A stretch of 64,000 bases of DNA, taken from positions 1,054,001-1,118,000 of the forward strand of contig NZ_JAHCLT010000001.1 in NCBI RefSeq assembly GCF_020005165.1, read 5' to 3'. Below the pieces are notes generated by a model. The model had not been told where the DNA came from and made no database searches. It was given only the letters and a program-made list of their open reading frames with translations. Below are positions 62,137-64,000 of this stretch, one piece after another. The stretch is from Kangiella taiwanensis (lineage in GTDB: Bacteria > Pseudomonadota > Gammaproteobacteria > Enterobacterales > Kangiellaceae). The position numbers were made by a program, and so were the translations under genes. How positions within the stretch are numbered: position 1 is the stretch's first letter; every line of letters starts with the position of its first letter.

Positions 62137-63480
62137 ATGACTCAGCACAATCAGAACAAGAAAATAGTCACTACTGAACAGTTACAGTGGTTAAAACGTG
62201 AATCAAACCTCTGGCAAGAGCAGGGATTAGTTTCTAATGAAGCCAAGAACTCGATTCTTGATCTTTATCGTAGCCAAGAGGATGGCGACGAACGGCGGTC
62301 AGCACTAAGCAATATCCTTTTAGTTTCACTCGGTGCTTTATTGATAGGCGGCGGTATTATTCTGTTATTGGCGCATAATTGGGAAAACTTCGGAAAAGGG
62401 CTGCGAACTTTCTTGTCATTTTTGCCGTTAGTTTTGGCACAAGCTTTGTGTTGGTACGGTGTGCAGTATCAACCTCAGTCACGGCCTTTAAGAGAATCAG
62501 GTGCCGTACTATTATTTTTTGCTGTAGCCGCGAGCATCGCTTTAATTAGCCAAACCTATCATATTTACGGTGATCTTGAACGGTTCCTGGTTGTTTGGTT
62601 ATTGCTGACTTTGCCTATTGTTTACTTAATGCGATCTGCCACGACGTTGATGCTGATCAGTGCTATTATCCTGTGGCTATGTTGCTTGGAGCGAGAGCCT
62701 TACTGGTTACTCTATATCGCGTTAGCTCCTTACCTTTACAAGCTCCACCGGCAGAATAGCCGATTATTATTGCATTGGTCGTTATGGATTGGCCTAATCG
62801 GGCTCACCATTTCTGTGGTTTACGGTAGTAGCTACTACGCTTCGCCACTTGATCACTGGGGAATTTACATCGCGCTAGCGCTTGGCTGTGCATTTTATGC
62901 GCTGGGCTATTGGTGGTTTGGTTTTGATAACACCAAGTTCTGGACAAATGCCCCAACGAGCCTCGGAATACTCATCATCGGATTGATCAGTTTAATGTTC
63001 ACTTGGTATGGCAGAACCTTGCCATCTGACTTATGGCAGGTTGAATCACCGATGACGTTGAATGAATATGCTATTTTAACGATCTTTACGGTCTCTATTG
63101 TGTTTACGGCATTATTTATCACACGGAATTGGAAGGTATTGTCTGTATCAAACTGGGTGGCATTGTCGAGCTTTGCTTTTGTGCTACTAGGGATAACGGG
63201 CTTCTTTATCCATCAAAATCAGAATGTCTTCGTCATCGCTTCGAATCTCTATATTTTGACGGGCTCTGTGCTTTTGATGTTCCAAGGAATTAACAGAAAC
63301 CGCTTGCTACTACTAAATGGTGGTTTAATTTGGTTCAGTCTATTGGTGCTATTTAGGTTCTTCGATAGTGACATACCTTTTGTATACAAAGGCGTGATTT
63401 TTATTGTGATTGGCAGTGCTTTTATTGCCACCAATATCTGGTTTAAAAAGAAGCAACATGTAAAGGGGAGCCAATCATGA
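62137..63480 (+). CDS. DUF2157 integral membrane protein
   Basis: 447 residues. A cytosolic N-terminal helical region (about 1-65, QLQWLKRESNLWQEQGLVSNEAKNSIL) is followed by about 12 to 13 hydrophobic helices. The DUF2157 family is of unknown function and frequently paired with a GDYXXLXY protein, as here (ATGA overlap). AGGAGGTTGA precedes the ATG. Divergent from the iutA-like gene. Confidence 0.9.
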   Translation: MTQHNQNKKIVTTEQLQWLKRESNLWQEQGLVSNEAKNSILDLYRSQEDGDERRSALSNILLVSLGALLIGGGIILLLAHNWENFGKGLRTFLSFLPLVLAQALCWYGVQYQPQSRPLRESGAVLLFFAVAASIALISQTYHIYGDLERFLVVWLLLTLPIVYLMRSATTLMLISAIILWLCCLEREPYWLLYIALAPYLYKLHRQNSRLLLHWSLWIGLIGLTISVVYGSSYYASPLDHWGIYIALALGCAFYALGYWWFGFDNTKFWTNAPTSLGILIIGLISLMFTWYGRTLPSDLWQVESPMTLNEYAILTIFTVSIVFTALFITRNWKVLSVSNWVALSSFAFVLLGITGFFIHQNQNVFVIASNLYILTGSVLLMFQGINRNRLLLLNGGLIWFSLLVLFRFFDSDIPFVYKGVIFIVIGSAFIATNIWFKKKQHVKGSQS

Positions 63481-64000
63481 AATATTCAAAAATATGGATA
63501 GTTGCTTTGTTCGTGGTGCAACTGGCTGTTCCTGGTTATATGATTTTTGAACAACAACAGATATTAAGTCACGGCGAGGTTTATAAGTTTAAAACCCAGC
63601 CGATTGACCCATATGATCCATTTCGGGGACGCTATGTCACACTAACCTATAATATTAATGCGAACCCAATTCCTACTGAGCAAACATTCCAACGCGGCGA
63701 CTGGGCATATGCATTGCTGTCGGTAGATAGTGAAGGCTATGCTATGTTCACGAAATTAGTTGCTGATGAACCAAACGCAGGGCAAGACTACATTACAGTT
63801 GAAGTTAGTTGGGGAGGTCAAGATAGAGGGCACTATGTCGACGTTCCTTTTAACCGATACTATGCTTCTGAGGAAACTGCACCGAATATTGAGCGAGCGG
63901 TGTGGCGGCGTGAAACCGTTGATGACGTGTACGTTGAAGTCAGCGTTTTAGATGGTAAGGCCACGCTAAAAGAGCTCTATGTTGACGGATTACCCATAAA
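63477..64000 (+). CDS. GDYXXLXY-domain protein, 3' partial
   Basis: At least 174 residues, open at the right edge. An N-terminal membrane or signal segment (to about AVPGYMIF) is followed by YKFKTQPIDPYDPFRGRYVTLTY, where FRGRYVTLTY is the GDYxxLxY-type motif. Extracytoplasmic, family role unknown. Starts within the TGA of the DUF2157 gene (ATGA 63477-63480), so the two are coupled. The stop lies beyond the window. Confidence 0.88.
   Translation, partial: MKYSKIWIVALFVVQLAVPGYMIFEQQQILSHGEVYKFKTQPIDPYDPFRGRYVTLTYNINANPIPTEQTFQRGDWAYALLSVDSEGYAMFTKLVADEPNAGQDYITVEVSWGGQDRGHYVDVPFNRYYASEETAPNIERAVWRRETVDDVYVEVSVLDGKATLKELYVDGLPI

Noticed and set aside
1-64000. tRNA, rRNA, CRISPR or transposase genes
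   Set aside because: Scanning of gene gaps by eye found no clover-leaf sequence, regularly spaced long repeat or transposase frame. A tRNAscan/Infernal run would settle small RNAs.

Overview
The window looks like ordinary chromosome of a free-living, probably marine, gammaproteobacterium. Lines of evidence are mltF beside purL (an arrangement also seen in E. coli), the large single-chain PurL, rdgC, slyX, fklB, a type II secretion GlyGly-CTERM anchor and two TonB-dependent receptors. Base composition is middling and many short intergenic palindromes are present. The Kangiellaceae would fit, but this is an inference from gene content and not a database result. No tRNA, rRNA, CRISPR array, prophage or transposase gene was found.

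Layout: 1-194 is the end of a TatD-family nuclease. 343-3270 is a large TonB receptor, followed by an orphan PilB/GspE-type ATPase. 5276-10830 holds convergent-side mltF and then purL. 10831-14320 is an accessory-looking stretch: two structured intergenic repeat regions, an unknown gene that seems to start at ATT, and a four-gene operon of unknown envelope proteins. 14489-22061 carries gshA, putP with an acetyltransferase, a universal stress protein, an alkaline-phosphatase-like lipoprotein, and a SatD/DUF3307 pair preceded by three phased 20-bp operators. 22058-29366 has a DUF6279 lipoprotein, a lipoprotein-pilin chimera, fklB, rdgC with a conserved unknown partner, a REP-derived element, a GIY-YIG protein and a YchJ-like protein.

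29461-36395 holds an ABC-2 exporter pair, slyX, fumC, and an unknown secreted protein overlapping an M14 carboxypeptidase with a GlyGly-CTERM tail. 36418-43789 holds an EamA exporter, a HI0933-type flavoprotein, a tight four-gene operon (cupredoxin, membrane GGDEF/EAL protein, DUF3034 protein, lipoprotein globin) and mtfA. 43972-51953 holds an AbgT transporter, a transglutaminase-like/Sel1 lipoprotein pair, and a fused alpha-beta 2-oxoacid dehydrogenase E1. 52145-64000 holds a reverse-transsulfuration pair, a split MFS/spermidine-synthase-like pair, sodB, an S9 peptidase with a small secreted protein, a Fur-boxed iutA-like receptor, and a DUF2157/GDYXXLXY pair cut by the window end.

Functional threads: sulfur to glutathione (cystathionine enzymes plus gshA), iron and oxidative stress (iutA, sodB, globin, cupredoxin), and envelope proteolysis or murein turnover (mltF, M14, S9, MtfA, transglutaminase). 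The items most worth following up are the SatD operator array, the lipoprotein-pilin fusion, the cupredoxin/EAL/DUF3034/globin operon, the ATT-start gene and the covarying intergenic repeats.
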